In this document: one piece after another, positions 10,688-20,800 of the stretch
Layout of the letters: every line of letters starts with the position of its first letter
Position numbering within the stretch: the stretch's first letter is position 1
Assembly: GCF_000496755.2 (NCBI RefSeq)
Contig: NZ_AYKS02000027.1
Span: forward strand, 1-53,388
From: Serratia sp. DD3
GTDB taxonomy: Bacteria; Pseudomonadota; Gammaproteobacteria; Enterobacterales; Enterobacteriaceae
Reading direction: 5' to 3'
Length of the DNA: 53,388 nt
Translations under genes and position numbers: made by a program
The notes under the pieces: generated by a model
Seen by the model: only the letters and a program-made list of their open reading frames with translations
Told to the model about the DNA's origin: nothing
The model's database searches: none

Positions 10688-10710
10688 CTGTCGTCTGTCG
10701 TAATGCCACT

Positions 10711-10736
10711 AAACCCCATGTTTACATGGGGTTTTT
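10711..10736 (+). terminator. Rho-independent terminator of the pts operon
   Basis: AAACCCCATG-TTTA-CATGGGGTTT followed by further T, 23 bases after the crr stop codon. Confidence 0.9.
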
Positions 10737-10761
10737 ATTGTCTATAGAACTATCACATTCA

Positions 10762-10968
10762 TTATTCTACTTTTTTACCTTGTCTAAACGCCTCCCTAGC
10801 TTCATTCAAGCTCATTCTGTTAGCTCCTCCTGTATATGATGGTTCCTTCGATTGAACTGGATCATCCTCCCATTTACATATGGGGCAAATTTCATAGTCA
10901 CCTATGTTATCTATCGTTTTTCCACCACAACATGGACAATTAAATTCATCAGTCATTGTTTTTCGCAA
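10762..10968 (-). CDS. CPCC-type cysteine-rich small protein
   Basis: A 68-residue protein with two zinc-ribbon-like cysteine pairs, CPCCGG near the N terminus and CPICKWEDD about 18 residues on, followed by NRMSLNEARE. This is the layout of the CPCC family, whose function is not established. Start is ATG 10968 (MRKTM) or, more likely, ATG 10953 (MTDEFNCPCC). The gene and its flanks are visibly more AT-rich than the neighbours and it sits where E. coli carries pdxK between crr and cysM, suggesting acquisition. Zinc binding is inferred only from the cysteines. Confidence 0.7.
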   Translation of the reverse strand: MRKTMTDEFNCPCCGGKTIDNIGDYEICPICKWEDDPVQSKEPSYTGGANRMSLNEAREAFRQGKKVE

Positions 10969-11061
10969 TACTTTATTTTATCAAAAGGTTTAAACATAGT
11001 TTTAGGCACATCATCTAAATGAATGATAGTAAGTATTCAGTGCCCCAGCACTAACAAACCG

Positions 11062-11943
11062 TTAATCAAAGACACCCGTAGAGAGGTAGCGATCACCACG
11101 ATCGCAGATAATCGCCACAATCACACTACCGGGGTTGCCCTGCGCCATACGCAATGCACCCGCAACTGCGCCACCAGAACTGACGCCACAAAAGATCCCT
11201 TCCTGCTGCGCTAATTGGCGCATGGTTTGCTCGGCGTCACTTTGGCTCATATCCAACACCTGATCGACCAACTCCGGGCGGAAAATCCCCGGCATATAGC
11301 CCGGTGACCAGCGGCGAATACCCGGAATACTGCTGCCGGGCGCAGGTTGTAACCCGATAATTTGTACCTGTGGGTTTTGGCTTTTCAGGTACTCCCCCAC
11401 CCCGGTAATGGTGCCGGTGGTTCCCATACTGGAGACAAAATGGGTGATACGGCCCGCGCTCTGCTGCCAAATTTCTGGGCCAGTGGTGGTGAAATGCGCA
11501 TAGGGGTTAGCCAGGTTATTAAACTGATCCAGCACCACCCCTAGCCCTTGTTGTTGCATTTCCAGCGCCAGATCTCGTGCCCCTTCCATCCCTTGCTCTC
11601 GGGTGACCAGGATCAGCTCGGCACCATAAGCTTTCATCGCCGCCTGGCGTTCGATGCTCATATTATCCGGCATGATTAATTTCAGGGCGTACCCCTTCAT
11701 CGCACAAATCATTGCCAGTGCGATCCCGGTATTGCCGCTGGTTGCTTCAATAATCTGATGCCCAGGTTTAAGCCGACCACGCTGTTCCGCTTGCTGGATC
11801 ATCGCCAGAGCAGCGCGATCTTTCACCGAACCTGCCGGGTTATTCCCTTCCAGTTTAACCCAGACTTCACTGCCTGAACCTTCAGCCAAGCGTTGTAGTT
11901 TTACTAATGGCGTATTGCCAATGCATTGTTCCAGAATCGTCAC
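11062..11943 (-). CDS. cysM: Cysteine synthase B (O-acetylserine sulfhydrylase B)
   Basis: Second PLP-dependent O-acetylserine sulfhydrylase, also able to use thiosulfate to make S-sulfocysteine. The PLP lysine lies in [24 protein letters not shown] and SSMGTTGTITG bind substrate and phosphate. These motifs and the C-terminal CDRGDRYLSTGVF fit CysM rather than CysK. I placed the start at GTG 11943, because VTILEQCIGNTPLVKL aligns with the E. coli N terminus (MSTLEQ). The alternative ATG 11961 directly abuts the terminator-like hairpin. Neither start has a good ribosome binding site. It follows cysA in the sulfate importer cluster. Confidence 0.93.
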   Translation of the reverse strand: MTILEQCIGNTPLVKLQRLAEGSGSEVWVKLEGNNPAGSVKDRAALAMIQQAEQRGRLKPGHQIIEATSGNTGIALAMICAMKGYALKLIMPDNMSIERQAAMKAYGAELILVTREQGMEGARDLALEMQQQGLGVVLDQFNNLANPYAHFTTTGPEIWQQSAGRITHFVSSMGTTGTITGVGEYLKSQNPQVQIIGLQPAPGSSIPGIRRWSPGYMPGIFRPELVDQVLDMSQSDAEQTMRQLAQQEGIFCGVSSGGAVAGALRMAQGNPGSVIVAIICDRGDRYLSTGVFD

Positions 11944-11963
11944 TCTTATTGCCCATATCATGT

Positions 11964-11986
11964 AAAAGGCAACCCGAGGTTGCCTT
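11964..11986 (-). terminator. Hairpin with U-tract between cysA and cysM
   Basis: On the minus strand AAGGCAACC-TCG-GGTTGCCTT is followed by TTTT. This is an intrinsic terminator shape placed 23 bases after the cysA stop and only 2-20 bases before the possible cysM starts. It would limit read-through from cysPTWA into cysM. Confidence 0.7.
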
Positions 11987-12009
11987 AAAATAGAGATAAC
12001 AAAAAACTA

Positions 12010-13098
12010 TCAGGCGATCTTGGCTAACGCAACCGGTTGTAATAGTTGTTCACCGGCATAGAGGCGCGCATTAAGACTCCCTACATAGTAACGGTCACCA
12101 CGAGCGGGGGTGATATGACCGAGCGGTAACACCACCGTGATCGGCTCTTGATGCCAACCAATCGGTTGTACCGTCAATTGCCAGAAGTGACCACGGGGGC
12201 TCACTTCCAAAACTTGCACCGGTAATGGGCAGCGCTCACTGCTTTTGCTGCTAAGCTCCATCTCCCAAGGGCGTAAGAACAGATCAACCGGCCCCTGATA
12301 AATGGGTTGGAAAGAGAGTGGCCAATGGTGAGCCCCAACAAACAGCTGGGTCCCGCGAATTTCGCCATGCAGGCGATTCACTTCCCCCATAAATTCCAGC
12401 ACAAAGCGGCTGGCAGGCTCACGCATAATCTCAACCGGGGAGCCGACTTGCTCAATATTCCCCTGACTCATCACCACAATGCGGTCCGCCACTTCCATTG
12501 CTTCTTCCTGGTCGTGGGTGACAAACACACTGGTGAATTTCAGCTCTTCATGCAACTGGCGCAACCAGGTGCGCAGCTCTTTGCGCACCTGGGCATCCAA
12601 GGCACCAAAAGGTTCATCCAACAGCAGGATCTGCGGTTCCACGGCTAATGCACGCGCCAAGGCCACACGCTGTTTTTGTCCACCAGATAGCTGGGACGGA
12701 TAGCGGTTAGCTAAATGGCTCAGTTGGACCATTGCCAGCAACTGCTCTACCCGCTGTTTGATTGCCGCGCTATTCGGGCGCTCACGGCGTGGCAGCACCG
12801 TTAAACCAAAGGCAATATTGTCAAACACCGTCATATGACGAAATAAGGCATAATGCTGAAACACAAAACCGACACGACGATCACGCGCATGCATGCGGCT
12901 CACATCCGTACCGTGAAACCCCAGCTTGCCACCACTTTGGGTTTCCAACCCGGCGATAATGCGTAGCAAGGTGGTTTTGCCAGAACCCGAAGGCCCCAAC
13001 AGCGCCACCATCTCACCAGAAGGAATAACCAGCGAGATATCGTTCAATACCTTGGTACGACCAAAAAACTTATTGATACCACCAATCTCAATACTCAT
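12010..13098 (-). CDS. cysA: Sulfate/thiosulfate ABC transporter ATP-binding protein
   Basis: ATPase of the sulfate/thiosulfate importer, working as a dimer under CysT and CysW. The start is set at ATG 13098 ([18 protein letters not shown]): it is preceded by AGGAGGAAC and overlaps the cysW stop as ATGA; the longer open frame has no family support. Walker [11 protein letters not shown]-loop VFQHYALF, signature LSGGQKQR, Walker B ILLLDEP and switch histidine VTHDQEEA are all present, followed by a C-terminal regulatory OB-type domain. 362 residues, close to E. coli. Confidence 0.97.
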   Translation of the reverse strand: MSIEIGGINKFFGRTKVLNDISLVIPSGEMVALLGPSGSGKTTLLRIIAGLETQSGGKLGFHGTDVSRMHARDRRVGFVFQHYALFRHMTVFDNIAFGLTVLPRRERPNSAAIKQRVEQLLAMVQLSHLANRYPSQLSGGQKQRVALARALAVEPQILLLDEPFGALDAQVRKELRTWLRQLHEELKFTSVFVTHDQEEAMEVADRIVVMSQGNIEQVGSPVEIMREPASRFVLEFMGEVNRLHGEIRGTQLFVGAHHWPLSFQPIYQGPVDLFLRPWEMELSSKSSERCPLPVQVLEVSPRGHFWQLTVQPIGWHQEPITVVLPLGHITPARGDRYYVGSLNARLYAGEQLLQPVALAKIA

Positions 13099-13961
13099 AG
13101 TTCCTCCTGTTCGAGACGAATATTTTGACGAGCCAAGCGCCATTGCAAGGCACTTTTCAAAAATAGTGTCACTATTGCCATTAAGGTCAGCAGAGCCGCC
13201 GCCGTAAATGCCCCTGCGGTGTTGTAATCCTGATGCAGTAATTCAACCTGCAGCGGCAACGTATAGGTTTCGCCACGAATGGCACCGGAAACCACTGAGA
13301 CCGCACCAAATTCACCAATCGCGCGGGCATTGGTCAGCACCACCCCATACAACAGCGCCCAACGAATATTCGGCAGGGTCACGCGGCGAAACATCTGCCA
13401 ACCAGAAGCGCCAAGCAACACTGCCGCTTCATCTTCCTGACTCCCCTGGCTCATCATCAATGGCACCAGTTCGCGCACCACAAACGGGCAGGTGACAAAT
13501 ACCGTTACCAACACCATACCGGGCCAGGCAAACATCAATTGCAAGTCATGGGCCTCAAGCCAACCCCCTAGCGGCCCATTACTGCCGTAGAACAGCAGAT
13601 ACAACAACCCAGCCACCACCGGCGATACAGCAAACGGCATATCGAACAGCGTCAACAGCAACTGGCGGCCAGGGAAAGTAAAACGTGTCACCAGCCAGGC
13701 CAGCAAGGTACCAAACAGCAGATTGACCGGAACCGTGATTAATGCCACCAGCAGCGTCAGCCAGATAGCATGTAACATGTCCCGGTCAGCCAGGTTATGC
13801 CCTACCGCAGCGATACCCGAAGAGAATGCTTCAATGAAAATCATCGCCATCGGCACCACTAATAGCAGGATCGAAAACAGCACGCCCACCAAGATCAGTA
13901 ACCATTTAAGCCCATTGATACGTGGGCGTGTTGCCTCATCTACAGCAATAAGATCAGCCAT
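13095..13961 (-). CDS. cysW: Sulfate/thiosulfate ABC transporter permease CysW
   Basis: One of two membrane subunits of the sulfate/thiosulfate importer. 288 residues with about six hydrophobic segments; the EAA coupling motif reads [22 protein letters not shown] and contacts CysA. Start and stop overlap the neighbours (TGATG with cysT, ATGA with cysA), indicating translational coupling in the order cysP-T-W-A. Confidence 0.96.
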   Translation of the reverse strand: MADLIAVDEATRPRINGLKWLLILVGVLFSILLLVVPMAMIFIEAFSSGIAAVGHNLADRDMLHAIWLTLLVALITVPVNLLFGTLLAWLVTRFTFPGRQLLLTLFDMPFAVSPVVAGLLYLLFYGSNGPLGGWLEAHDLQLMFAWPGMVLVTVFVTCPFVVRELVPLMMSQGSQEDEAAVLLGASGWQMFRRVTLPNIRWALLYGVVLTNARAIGEFGAVSVVSGAIRGETYTLPLQVELLHQDYNTAGAFTAAALLTLMAIVTLFLKSALQWRLARQNIRLEQEEL

Positions 13962-14794
13962 CAGCGCCCTCCAATCCGCCGACCAAAGCGGCTCTGTAAG
14001 GTGTTAATTGCAAACAGTAACAGCAGTGATACCGCCAAAATCACCGAGGCAATGGCACTGGCGGCCGGGTAGTCGAACTCCTGTAACCGCACAAAAATCA
14101 TCAAAGAAGTCACTTCTGTTTTCCAGGCGATATTGCCTGCAATGAAGATCACTGCGCCAAACTCACCGAGACTACGGGTAAATGACAGCGCCGTACCCGC
14201 CAACAATGCAGGAGCCACTTCAGGCAAAACCACCAACCGAAAGCTCTGCCAACGGTTCGCTCCCAAGGTTTCCGCTGCCTCTTCATATTCTGGGCCCAGT
14301 TCTTCCAACACTGGCTGCACAGTGCGCACCACAAAAGGAATACTGGTGAACGCCATCGCCACCGCAATCCCTAGCCAGGTAAAGGAAACCTTGATATCGA
14401 AATGCGCCAGCCACTGACCATACCAACCGGTGGTGGAAAATAACCCGGCCAGGGTCAAGCCCGCCACCGCCGTCGGCAATGCAAAAGGCAAATCCATCAG
14501 CCCATCAAGCAAAGCCCGGCCAGGAAACTGATAACGCGTGAGGATCCAGGCCATCAACATGCCAAATAACGCATTAAAAATACTGGCCACCGCCGCAGCC
14601 AATAGTGTGACTTGATAAGCGGCAACCACTTGAGGATGGGTAATAACCTGCCAATACTGTGCCAGGCTCATCTGTGCCAATTGCATCACCAATGCACTGA
14701 GCGGCAACAGTAAAATCAGGCAAGTGTAAAGCAGGCTACTCCCCAGGCTGAGAGTGAACCCGGGTAACACTCGCTTGCTGGCTATAGAAAACAT
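13961..14794 (-). CDS. cysT: Sulfate/thiosulfate ABC transporter permease CysT
   Basis: Partner membrane subunit of CysW (also named CysU). The EAA loop EYEEAAETLGANRWQSFRLV and the six-helix layout are clear. ATG 14794 is chosen over GTG 14797 because it overlaps the cysP stop as TGATG, the same junction type as cysT-cysW, and gives 277 residues as in E. coli. Confidence 0.96.
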   Translation of the reverse strand: MFSIASKRVLPGFTLSLGSSLLYTCLILLLPLSALVMQLAQMSLAQYWQVITHPQVVAAYQVTLLAAAVASIFNALFGMLMAWILTRYQFPGRALLDGLMDLPFALPTAVAGLTLAGLFSTTGWYGQWLAHFDIKVSFTWLGIAVAMAFTSIPFVVRTVQPVLEELGPEYEEAAETLGANRWQSFRLVVLPEVAPALLAGTALSFTRSLGEFGAVIFIAGNIAWKTEVTSLMIFVRLQEFDYPAASAIASVILAVSLLLLFAINTLQSRFGRRIGGR

Positions 14795-15819
14795 CACTTA
14801 CGCCCTGCTGCTAACAGTTGGTCCAACTCCCCACCGGTTGCAAAGTGGGTACTCATCACTTGTGGCCAACCACCGAATTGCGCCTCAACGCTAAATAGTT
14901 GGGTTGCCGGGAACTGGCCTTTCGCTGCGGCCATCACCTGTGGGTCATAGACGCGGTAATAAAAGCTGCTGATAATCTGTTGCGCTGCGGGGCTGTAGAG
15001 ATAACTCAGATAGGCTTTGGCGACGTTTTCGGTGCCGTTTTTTTCAACGTTTTTGTCCACCCAGGCCACCGGAAACTCCGCTAAAATATTCACGTCAGGA
15101 ACGATGACCTGATAGTTCTCCTCACCGTATTGTTTGCGGATGTTATTCACTTCAGATTCAAAACTGATAAGCACATCCCCCAAACCACGTTCAACAAAAG
15201 TGGTGGTTGCTCCCCGGCCTCCGGTGTCAAACACCACCACATTTTTCAGCAAGCGGGTCATAAACTCACGGACTGCGGCCTGATTGTGATCGGTGGCTTG
15301 GCTGGTGGCCCCCCAGGCAGCCAGGTAAGTGTAACGACCATTGCCGGAAGTCTTCGGGTTTGGGAACACTAACTTGACGTCGTCACGTACTAGATCAGCC
15401 CAGGTGTGAATCCCCTTGGGATTATCCTTACGTACCAGAAATGCCATGGTGGAATAGAACGGTGAACTGTTGTTCGGCAAGCGCTGCTGCCAGTTTTGAG
15501 GAATTAATTGCCCACGAGCGTGCAAAATCTGTACATCACTCACCTGGTTATAGGTCACGACATCAGCACGTAGCCCCTGCAAAATAGCCAAAGCCTGTTT
15601 AGATGAACCGCCATGAGACTGTTTGATGGTTAACTTGTCGCTTGGGTGTTGCTGGTTCCACTGTTGTTCAAAACCAGGGTTGAGCGCTGCAAACAATTCG
15701 CGCGACACATCATAAGAACTGTTAAGTAATTCAACTGCCGAGGCGATACCACTGCTGGTCAATAACACCACCGCCAAGTAGCCTTTCAACACTCTATTTG
15801 GGATCCAGGTATATTTCAT
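14794..15819 (-). CDS. cysP: Thiosulfate-binding periplasmic protein CysP
   Basis: Periplasmic receptor delivering thiosulfate (and sulfate) to CysTWA. Start at ATG 15819 is supported by AAGGTG seven bases upstream. The first 30 residues form a Sec signal peptide ending near [12 protein letters not shown]. The mature part has the family signatures [39 protein letters not shown] and [12 protein letters not shown]. First gene of cysPTWA. CysB activation is expected for the family; no CysB site is called. The 217 bases upstream contain only the hairpin described at 16007. Confidence 0.96.
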   Translation of the reverse strand: MKYTWIPNRVLKGYLAVVLLTSSGIASAVELLNSSYDVSRELFAALNPGFEQQWNQQHPSDKLTIKQSHGGSSKQALAILQGLRADVVTYNQVSDVQILHARGQLIPQNWQQRLPNNSSPFYSTMAFLVRKDNPKGIHTWADLVRDDVKLVFPNPKTSGNGRYTYLAAWGATSQATDHNQAAVREFMTRLLKNVVVFDTGGRGATTTFVERGLGDVLISFESEVNNIRKQYGEENYQVIVPDVNILAEFPVAWVDKNVEKNGTENVAKAYLSYLYSPAAQQIISSFYYRVYDPQVMAAAKGQFPATQLFSVEAQFGGWPQVMSTHFATGGELDQLLAAGRK

Positions 15820-16006
15820 TGTGCACCTTGTCACTCACCATCAAACCAGAAAAACGACGTTTCTATATTGACCAGTGTATGGATAACTCGATGCAGAGTT
15901 GTAACGCTTTTATAGAATGTTTAGTGCTTTACCATCATCAAACGCTATAAGGCAAGGCGCACGGTAGGTAGCAGAGGGAGTACCACGCAGGAAGAGTAGC
16001 AAGCTA

Positions 16007-16024
16007 GAGCCAGTAAACTGGCTC
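16007..16024 (-). terminator. Inverted repeat downstream of yfeX
   Basis: GAGCCAG-TTTA-CTGGCTC forms a perfect 7-bp stem 13 bases after the yfeX stop. It lacks a U-tract, so it may be a weak or Rho-assisted terminator or an RNA-stabilising hairpin. Confidence 0.4.
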
Positions 16025-16036
16025 CGAAGAAAGAGA

Positions 16037-16939
16037 TTAAAGCGATAACAAGCGGGTCAACGAAGGGGCAAAGTAGTAACTGCCCGTCACTGGCTTACTG
16101 AAACGCAGCACCGCATCATGTTTGCCATCCAACTCACCAAACATGCTCAACAGCTGTTTTTCTATATTATGCAAGCGAGCACAGTAGGCAATGAAATAGA
16201 GGCCATGTTTGCCGCTGGCGGTACCATAAGGCAAGCTCTGACGCAGGATTTTCAACCCTTCCCCGTCCTCTTTCAGATCAACCCGGCTAACATGTGAAGT
16301 ATCTGGCCGTTGATCCGCTGGCAGCTCCTCACTATCTTGCTTGGTGCGGCCAATGACCTTTTCTTGCTGTTCAGTGGTCAACCCTTGCCATGGACGACCC
16401 AAATTATGCTCGTAACGTTGTACCAGGACGTAACTCCCGCCGGCATCCTCTTCACCTTCACCAATCACCGCAACTTCGGCGCGTTGTTCCCCTTTCGGGT
16501 TTTCAGTACCGTCAATAAAGCCACTTAAATCACGATCTTCCACCCAGCGGAACCCATGGGTTTCTTCTTCAATATGGATCGCGGCACCAAAAGCAGCTAA
16601 CGCCGCTTGTGCCAAGGTGAAATTGACGTCATGACGTAGTGACTGGATATGAACCAACATATCGCGCTGAGTTGCCGGTGCCAGCCCTTTGCCTAGCGGG
16701 ACGAAAGGCTTCAGTTCTTTAGCACCTTGACCATTGGCAAGGGCATGCCAAATCTCAGAACCAAAAGCGACCACTGCGCCTAAATGGGCATCAGGAAATT
16801 TCTGCTGTAACTCACCTAGCACCTGACAAAACTGTTTGCAGCCCTGACGTACCTCGGCAAGTTCCCCTTGCAGCCTGGCTTCGAGAAAAATAGCAAACCG
16901 GCAATGCTCCAACAGAATACCGCTCTGAACCTGTGTCAT
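16037..16939 (-). CDS. yfeX: Dye-decolorizing heme peroxidase YfeX
   Basis: Cytosolic heme peroxidase of the DyP family (B class); YfeX oxidises porphyrinogens and has been proposed to act on heme. The family motif GFIDGTENP (distal GxxDG aspartate) is at about residues 142-150, and the likely proximal heme histidine lies in TSHVSRVDL. The C-terminal half ([21 protein letters not shown]) is nearly identical to E. coli. Start at ATG 16939 (MTQVQSGIL) is supported by GAGGA eight bases upstream; the open frame continues upstream without similarity. 300 residues, as expected. First in a yfeX-yfeY-yfeZ block ordered as in E. coli. Confidence 0.95.
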   Translation of the reverse strand: MTQVQSGILLEHCRFAIFLEARLQGELAEVRQGCKQFCQVLGELQQKFPDAHLGAVVAFGSEIWHALANGQGAKELKPFVPLGKGLAPATQRDMLVHIQSLRHDVNFTLAQAALAAFGAAIHIEEETHGFRWVEDRDLSGFIDGTENPKGEQRAEVAVIGEGEEDAGGSYVLVQRYEHNLGRPWQGLTTEQQEKVIGRTKQDSEELPADQRPDTSHVSRVDLKEDGEGLKILRQSLPYGTASGKHGLYFIAYCARLHNIEKQLLSMFGELDGKHDAVLRFSKPVTGSYYFAPSLTRLLSL

Positions 16940-17068
16940 ATCATTATCCTCAACTTTCTGAATTCGTAAGCAGATCATTTCCCTACGAAAAATGCGTTAC
17001 ACCCTATATCTGGTAAAAGACGCAGCTCTACCCGAAGACAAAGCAGTTAACGGCAACCCGGCGATAAA

Positions 17069-17671
17069 TTATTGTGCTTTCGCATGCCAGATAATTTTAC
17101 TTACCGTCCAACTCTGCAGGATATTGTCAGGTGGAATAATCTCTTGCGGACCTGCCCATTGGCCGTTAAATACATAGCTGACATGGCGACTCTGAGTGGC
17201 TACGCACTCGACTTTGCCAGCATTATCACCTTCACCCGCTTTGCACGCACCATAAGCCTTGCTGAATAACTCACTAAATGGTGTGCCAAGTTTACTGCCC
17301 CATTCGGTAGGCACTTTACTGTCCATGACCTCGATCCGTTGTACCGACCCTTTAAATTCCCCAGTAATCACCAGCTTGACGTCATTCCCCGCCATCGCTT
17401 GAAAGTAGGAAACGACTTGCCCTTGATAGCTAGTCATACCGCTCAGAATTGGATAGTTATCCTGCAGGCCTTTGCTAATGGCTGAGGCTGTCATCGGTGT
17501 TGTCGCGGTGATATCACCGACCCCTTTCTCACTCACCACCATGCTGCTACTACCAAACCAATTAAACGGTGACAAGCTGGACCAAGAGAAGCTAGGCCAA
17601 GAGAAGCTGGAACTGCTAGAACACCCTGCCAGCAACAGCGGCAGCCCTAATAACAGCGGGCGAATAGTCAT
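17069..17671 (-). CDS. yfeY: RpoE-regulated lipoprotein YfeY
   Basis: Predicted lipoprotein of about 200 residues. ATG 17671 follows AAGGAG with ideal spacing, and the product begins MTIRPLLLGLPLLLAGCSSS: a short signal peptide with lipobox LLAGC and the lipidated cysteine at about residue 17. A serine/tryptophan-rich stretch follows, then a globular domain. Its position next to yfeX, and similarity to the RpoE-regulated YfeY, give the name; molecular function is unknown. No sigma-E promoter was identified with confidence. Confidence 0.85.
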   Translation of the reverse strand: MTIRPLLLGLPLLLAGCSSSSSFSWPSFSWSSLSPFNWFGSSSMVVSEKGVGDITATTPMTASAISKGLQDNYPILSGMTSYQGQVVSYFQAMAGNDVKLVITGEFKGSVQRIEVMDSKVPTEWGSKLGTPFSELFSKAYGACKAGEGDNAGKVECVATQSRHVSYVFNGQWAGPQEIIPPDNILQSWTVSKIIWHAKAQ

Positions 17672-17700
17672 CAATAACTCCTTAATATAAAACATAATTT

Positions 17701-17837
17701 TAATACTCCACGTTACTTGGGTGTTGACTACACTCTGATACTCAGCACTTCCTGAGCCTCGTTCCTTCGGAGCCAGCACAAGCGCTGTTCAAAACACACA
17801 GCGTTTTGTCAAGAAACGCGAATTATTTTGAGTACAG
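17701..17837 (+). repeat. ERIC-like intergenic repeat, copy 1
   Basis: Shares its layout with the repeat at 21203-21408: a left end resembling the ERIC terminus (GGGTGTTG), a middle with GATACT...TCCTGAGCC and GTTCAA, a hairpin, and a right end CGAATTATTTTGAGT. The hairpin here is CAAAAC-7-GTTTTG (17790-17808). The ends match the ERIC family, but the core differs from the standard ERIC core. The remaining bases to 17989 hold nothing recognisable. Confidence 0.55.
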
Positions 17838-17989
17838 ATTAGCGACTTAAGCCCCATTACCGCAGGGCTCTAGCGTAAGTTGCCAGTTTGGAGTACAAAA
17901 ATTGGGAAAAGTGCCACCAAAAAACAATTAACCCCGTTACCAGACACCCCATTGTCAGCCCCGCCACCCACTAGGTGCACTGACCTGCG

Positions 17990-18475
17990 TCAACTCGGTT
18001 CCACCGGCTGGGAAAAGCACACTATCAAGCGTTGATTCAGTAATAGATAGCTCAGCGCCAACGCATCAAGCAACACCAGGAGGATATCTACCGGAGGGAC
18101 GTTCATCTCTTGCTGTTGCCACACGCCGTAAGCTGACCCCAGTAGAGCAACAGCCACAGCAATGACTAAGACCCAGCGCCAGCAACACCACAGACGGGGC
18201 CAATGCTGACGACGTCCACTGATGACAAAAGCCAGGGCAGCAGGTAGCCCCAGCAACATGCCAAACCAAAAGCGCTGAGTATCAGGGTAGAACAGTTGCA
18301 GTAACCCAGCCCCTTGGTCACGGGACACTCCTGCCATGACAAACAGTATCCAGGTACGCGCCTGCAGAATTAATACTCCCCAAAACCACCATGGTAAACG
18401 CAATACACCATGCTGATCATAATCATCCGGTGAAAACCGGAGAACGGTGCGTTTCAAAGGTTGTTGCTTACTCAT
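17990..18475 (-). CDS. yfeZ: DUF2919 inner-membrane protein YfeZ
   Basis: 161 residues with four hydrophobic segments (about residues 27-50, 68-86, 98-120, 128-148). The conserved N-terminal block FSPDDYDQHGVLRLP followed by LQARTWILFVMAG identifies the DUF2919 family. Function unknown. It sits in the conserved yfeX-yfeY-yfeZ order; in E. coli ypeA follows, but here qseBC and ygiW intervene. Confidence 0.85.
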   Translation of the reverse strand: MSKQQPLKRTVLRFSPDDYDQHGVLRLPWWFWGVLILQARTWILFVMAGVSRDQGAGLLQLFYPDTQRFWFGMLLGLPAALAFVISGRRQHWPRLWCCWRWVLVIAVAVALLGSAYGVWQQQEMNVPPVDILLVLLDALALSYLLLNQRLIVCFSQPVEPS

Positions 18476-18648
18476 CTTATGACGTCAGTCCCCATTCTCA
18501 GACTTACTCTCGTTTATGCTTATCACTTGCTAAACTATAACGATATTATCTCTCTCGTAGGTAGCGACGACCCGTTGACGTTATCATTACCTCCTAGCTT
18601 AAGGATCACCCATGTCAATAACAGCAATGTGATCTCGCTGGCACAAAT

Positions 18649-19998
18649 TTACCAGCGCACGATCACCTCAAAACCACCCTGCGCCGCATGACCAAAGCAA
18701 ATCTTCATCTTATGTAGTGCTGCAATACGTTTAACAATCGACAGCCCCAAACCACTGCCGGTGCTTACTTGGCCTGGTGGCCGCCAAAATCGCTCCCCTA
18801 ATCGCGTTAAAACCTCCTCAGTGACACCGGGGCCATTGTCACTGACCCTGAACTGATGCTTCTCGAGCGTCACTTGTACCACACTGCCGCACGGACTGTA
18901 GCGGATGGCGTTATCGAGCAGATTGCGTACCAGAAGCTCAATCAATAACGGTTGTCCGGTGTAAAGTCCATTATCTACCTCCAGATTGAGGTGTATATCA
19001 ACGCCCGCCTGTTGCGCTACAGGGTAAATATCCATCACTGCCGACTGTAAAAGTTCTGCCATTGCGATAGCCTGAACTTCCTCCAAATGATCCAGTGAAT
19101 CTAGGCGTGACAGTATAAGCAGTTGTTCCACCAACCGACTCGCACGTTCAATACCCGTATTCATCTGCAACAATGCTTTTTCAAGCGCCTGCTGATCCTC
19201 CATCACCAACTGTGCGACATCCGCCTGTACTTTTAATGCAGCAAGTGGGCTACGTAGTTCGTGAGCAGCGTCGGAAGTAAAGCGGCGTTCACGCAGCATC
19301 AGTGCCTGAATACGTGAAAACAGTTGGTTAAGTGCATCAACTAGCGGGCGCACCTCCCCTGGAACCTGCTCGGTATCCAGGGGTTCGTCGGCATCGGCTG
19401 CACGGTTAAGTAGCGCATTGGCCAGTTGCTTAAGTGGCTGTAGTTCCCAACTCAGCAGGATTATCAGTGATAAAAACATCAAGGGCAGCGCAACAAGCCA
19501 AGGCTGCAGTTGCGACAAAATAATCTCCAGCGCCATCTCTGTACGGTATTCTTTCTCCTGCCCTACCACAATCCGGTGTTGTTTATCAGGCGTGCTGAGC
19601 CACAAAAAACGCCATTTGTCGTCATCATCTTGTAACTGTCCATCCTTAAACCCTTCATGTTGATAATGCCAAGGGATCTGCGCGCCATTTTCCCCATCAT
19701 GTAGAATTCGTTTGCCTTCGGCGGTAAAAACAGCAAAAGCCAGTGCATCGTCGTCCGAATAACCGCCAGTATCCTTTTTCATCGGATGTACTACCGACTT
19801 TGATGCATTCAACCCACTAAAGTCCATTGCACTGATACGCTTGGCAAACAACAACTGTTGGGTGTCGAATAACTCATTCAATTTATGCGTCGTCTGCTTC
19901 CAAGCCACAAAGCTGGCGCAACCCCAGGCGACGACAGCTAGCGACAGAAACAGTAATGTCAGACGCACACGCAAGCTCAGCCGTTGTGTCCGTTTCAT
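18649..19998 (-). CDS. qseC: Two-component sensor histidine kinase QseC
   Basis: Membrane sensor kinase, partner of QseB. In E. coli it has been reported to respond to autoinducer-3 and catecholamines. 449 residues, the same length as E. coli. First membrane segment at about 10-30, periplasmic domain to about 155, second membrane segment at about 160-185, HAMP, then the phosphorylated histidine in [15 protein letters not shown] (about residue 246). N box [11 protein letters not shown], and G boxes DNGPGV and [12 protein letters not shown] complete the ATPase domain. The start overlaps the qseB stop by four bases (ATGA). Confidence 0.95.
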   Translation of the reverse strand: MKRTQRLSLRVRLTLLFLSLAVVAWGCASFVAWKQTTHKLNELFDTQQLLFAKRISAMDFSGLNASKSVVHPMKKDTGGYSDDDALAFAVFTAEGKRILHDGENGAQIPWHYQHEGFKDGQLQDDDDKWRFLWLSTPDKQHRIVVGQEKEYRTEMALEIILSQLQPWLVALPLMFLSLIILLSWELQPLKQLANALLNRAADADEPLDTEQVPGEVRPLVDALNQLFSRIQALMLRERRFTSDAAHELRSPLAALKVQADVAQLVMEDQQALEKALLQMNTGIERASRLVEQLLILSRLDSLDHLEEVQAIAMAELLQSAVMDIYPVAQQAGVDIHLNLEVDNGLYTGQPLLIELLVRNLLDNAIRYSPCGSVVQVTLEKHQFRVSDNGPGVTEEVLTRLGERFWRPPGQVSTGSGLGLSIVKRIAALHKMKICFGHAAQGGFEVIVRW

Positions 19999-20654
19999 GC
20001 CTCCCCCAGTGTGTAACCAATACCATGAACTGTGCGAATGAAGGTACTACCCAGTTTGCGTCGTAAATGGTGTACGTATACCTCAATCGCATTACTGGCG
20101 ATATCATCGTTCCAGCTATAAAGTTTTTCTTCTATAAGTTTGCGCGGCAGTACACGGCCCGCGTTACGTAGCAGCAATTCGAGCAAGGCAAACTCTTTGG
20201 GTTTTAGCATAAGTGGCTCACCATCAAAACTGGCGATTAACCGAACTGGGTCTAACGTAACCTTGCCGTGAGAAAGTTCACTTTGTGTCTGCCCATAAGT
20301 GCGCCGAATCAATACTTGCAAGCGTGTTGCGACTTCGATCAAAGCAAACGGTTTGCAAAGATAATCGTCCGCCCCTAAACGTAAACCATCCACCCGTTGC
20401 GACAACGCATCACGCGCGGTGAGAATCAATACGGGTTCTTGGCGATTATTCTCTCGCCATTCGCGCAAAATAACCAAACCATCTATTTCAGGTAAGGAGA
20501 GGTCGAGGATCACCGCATCGTAAGGCGCACTGAACAGCGCATTTTTCCCCTCACGCCCCGACGTAAACCAATCTACGCTAAAGCCAAGGCGCGTCAGCCC
20601 TACCTTGATACCATCACCAATCAACCTGTCATCTTCTACCAGCAGTATGCGCAT
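19995..20654 (-). CDS. qseB: Two-component response regulator QseB
   Basis: OmpR-type DNA-binding response regulator paired with QseC. Receiver domain with acidic pocket EDD (residues 7-9), phosphorylated D51 in [12 protein letters not shown] and the switch lysine in DDYLCKPFA. The C-terminal winged helix (residues 125-219) ends in the DNA-contact region [16 protein letters not shown]. 219 residues. It is transcribed away from ygiW; the 146-base intergenic region probably holds both promoters. Confidence 0.95.
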   Translation of the reverse strand: MRILLVEDDRLIGDGIKVGLTRLGFSVDWFTSGREGKNALFSAPYDAVILDLSLPEIDGLVILREWRENNRQEPVLILTARDALSQRVDGLRLGADDYLCKPFALIEVATRLQVLIRRTYGQTQSELSHGKVTLDPVRLIASFDGEPLMLKPKEFALLELLLRNAGRVLPRKLIEEKLYSWNDDIASNAIEVYVHHLRRKLGSTFIRTVHGIGYTLGEA

Positions 20655-20800
20655 CAGTATTCCTTTATTACACCTCTTCCGGTGTCAATCAAAGCGACTC
20701 ATCACGCAGATGTACAGCAAAATATTTTCTTTTGACACCTTAAGGAATCGTTAAGAATTATGAGGTTTAATCACTGTGAAAACCAACAGAAAGGATCAAC

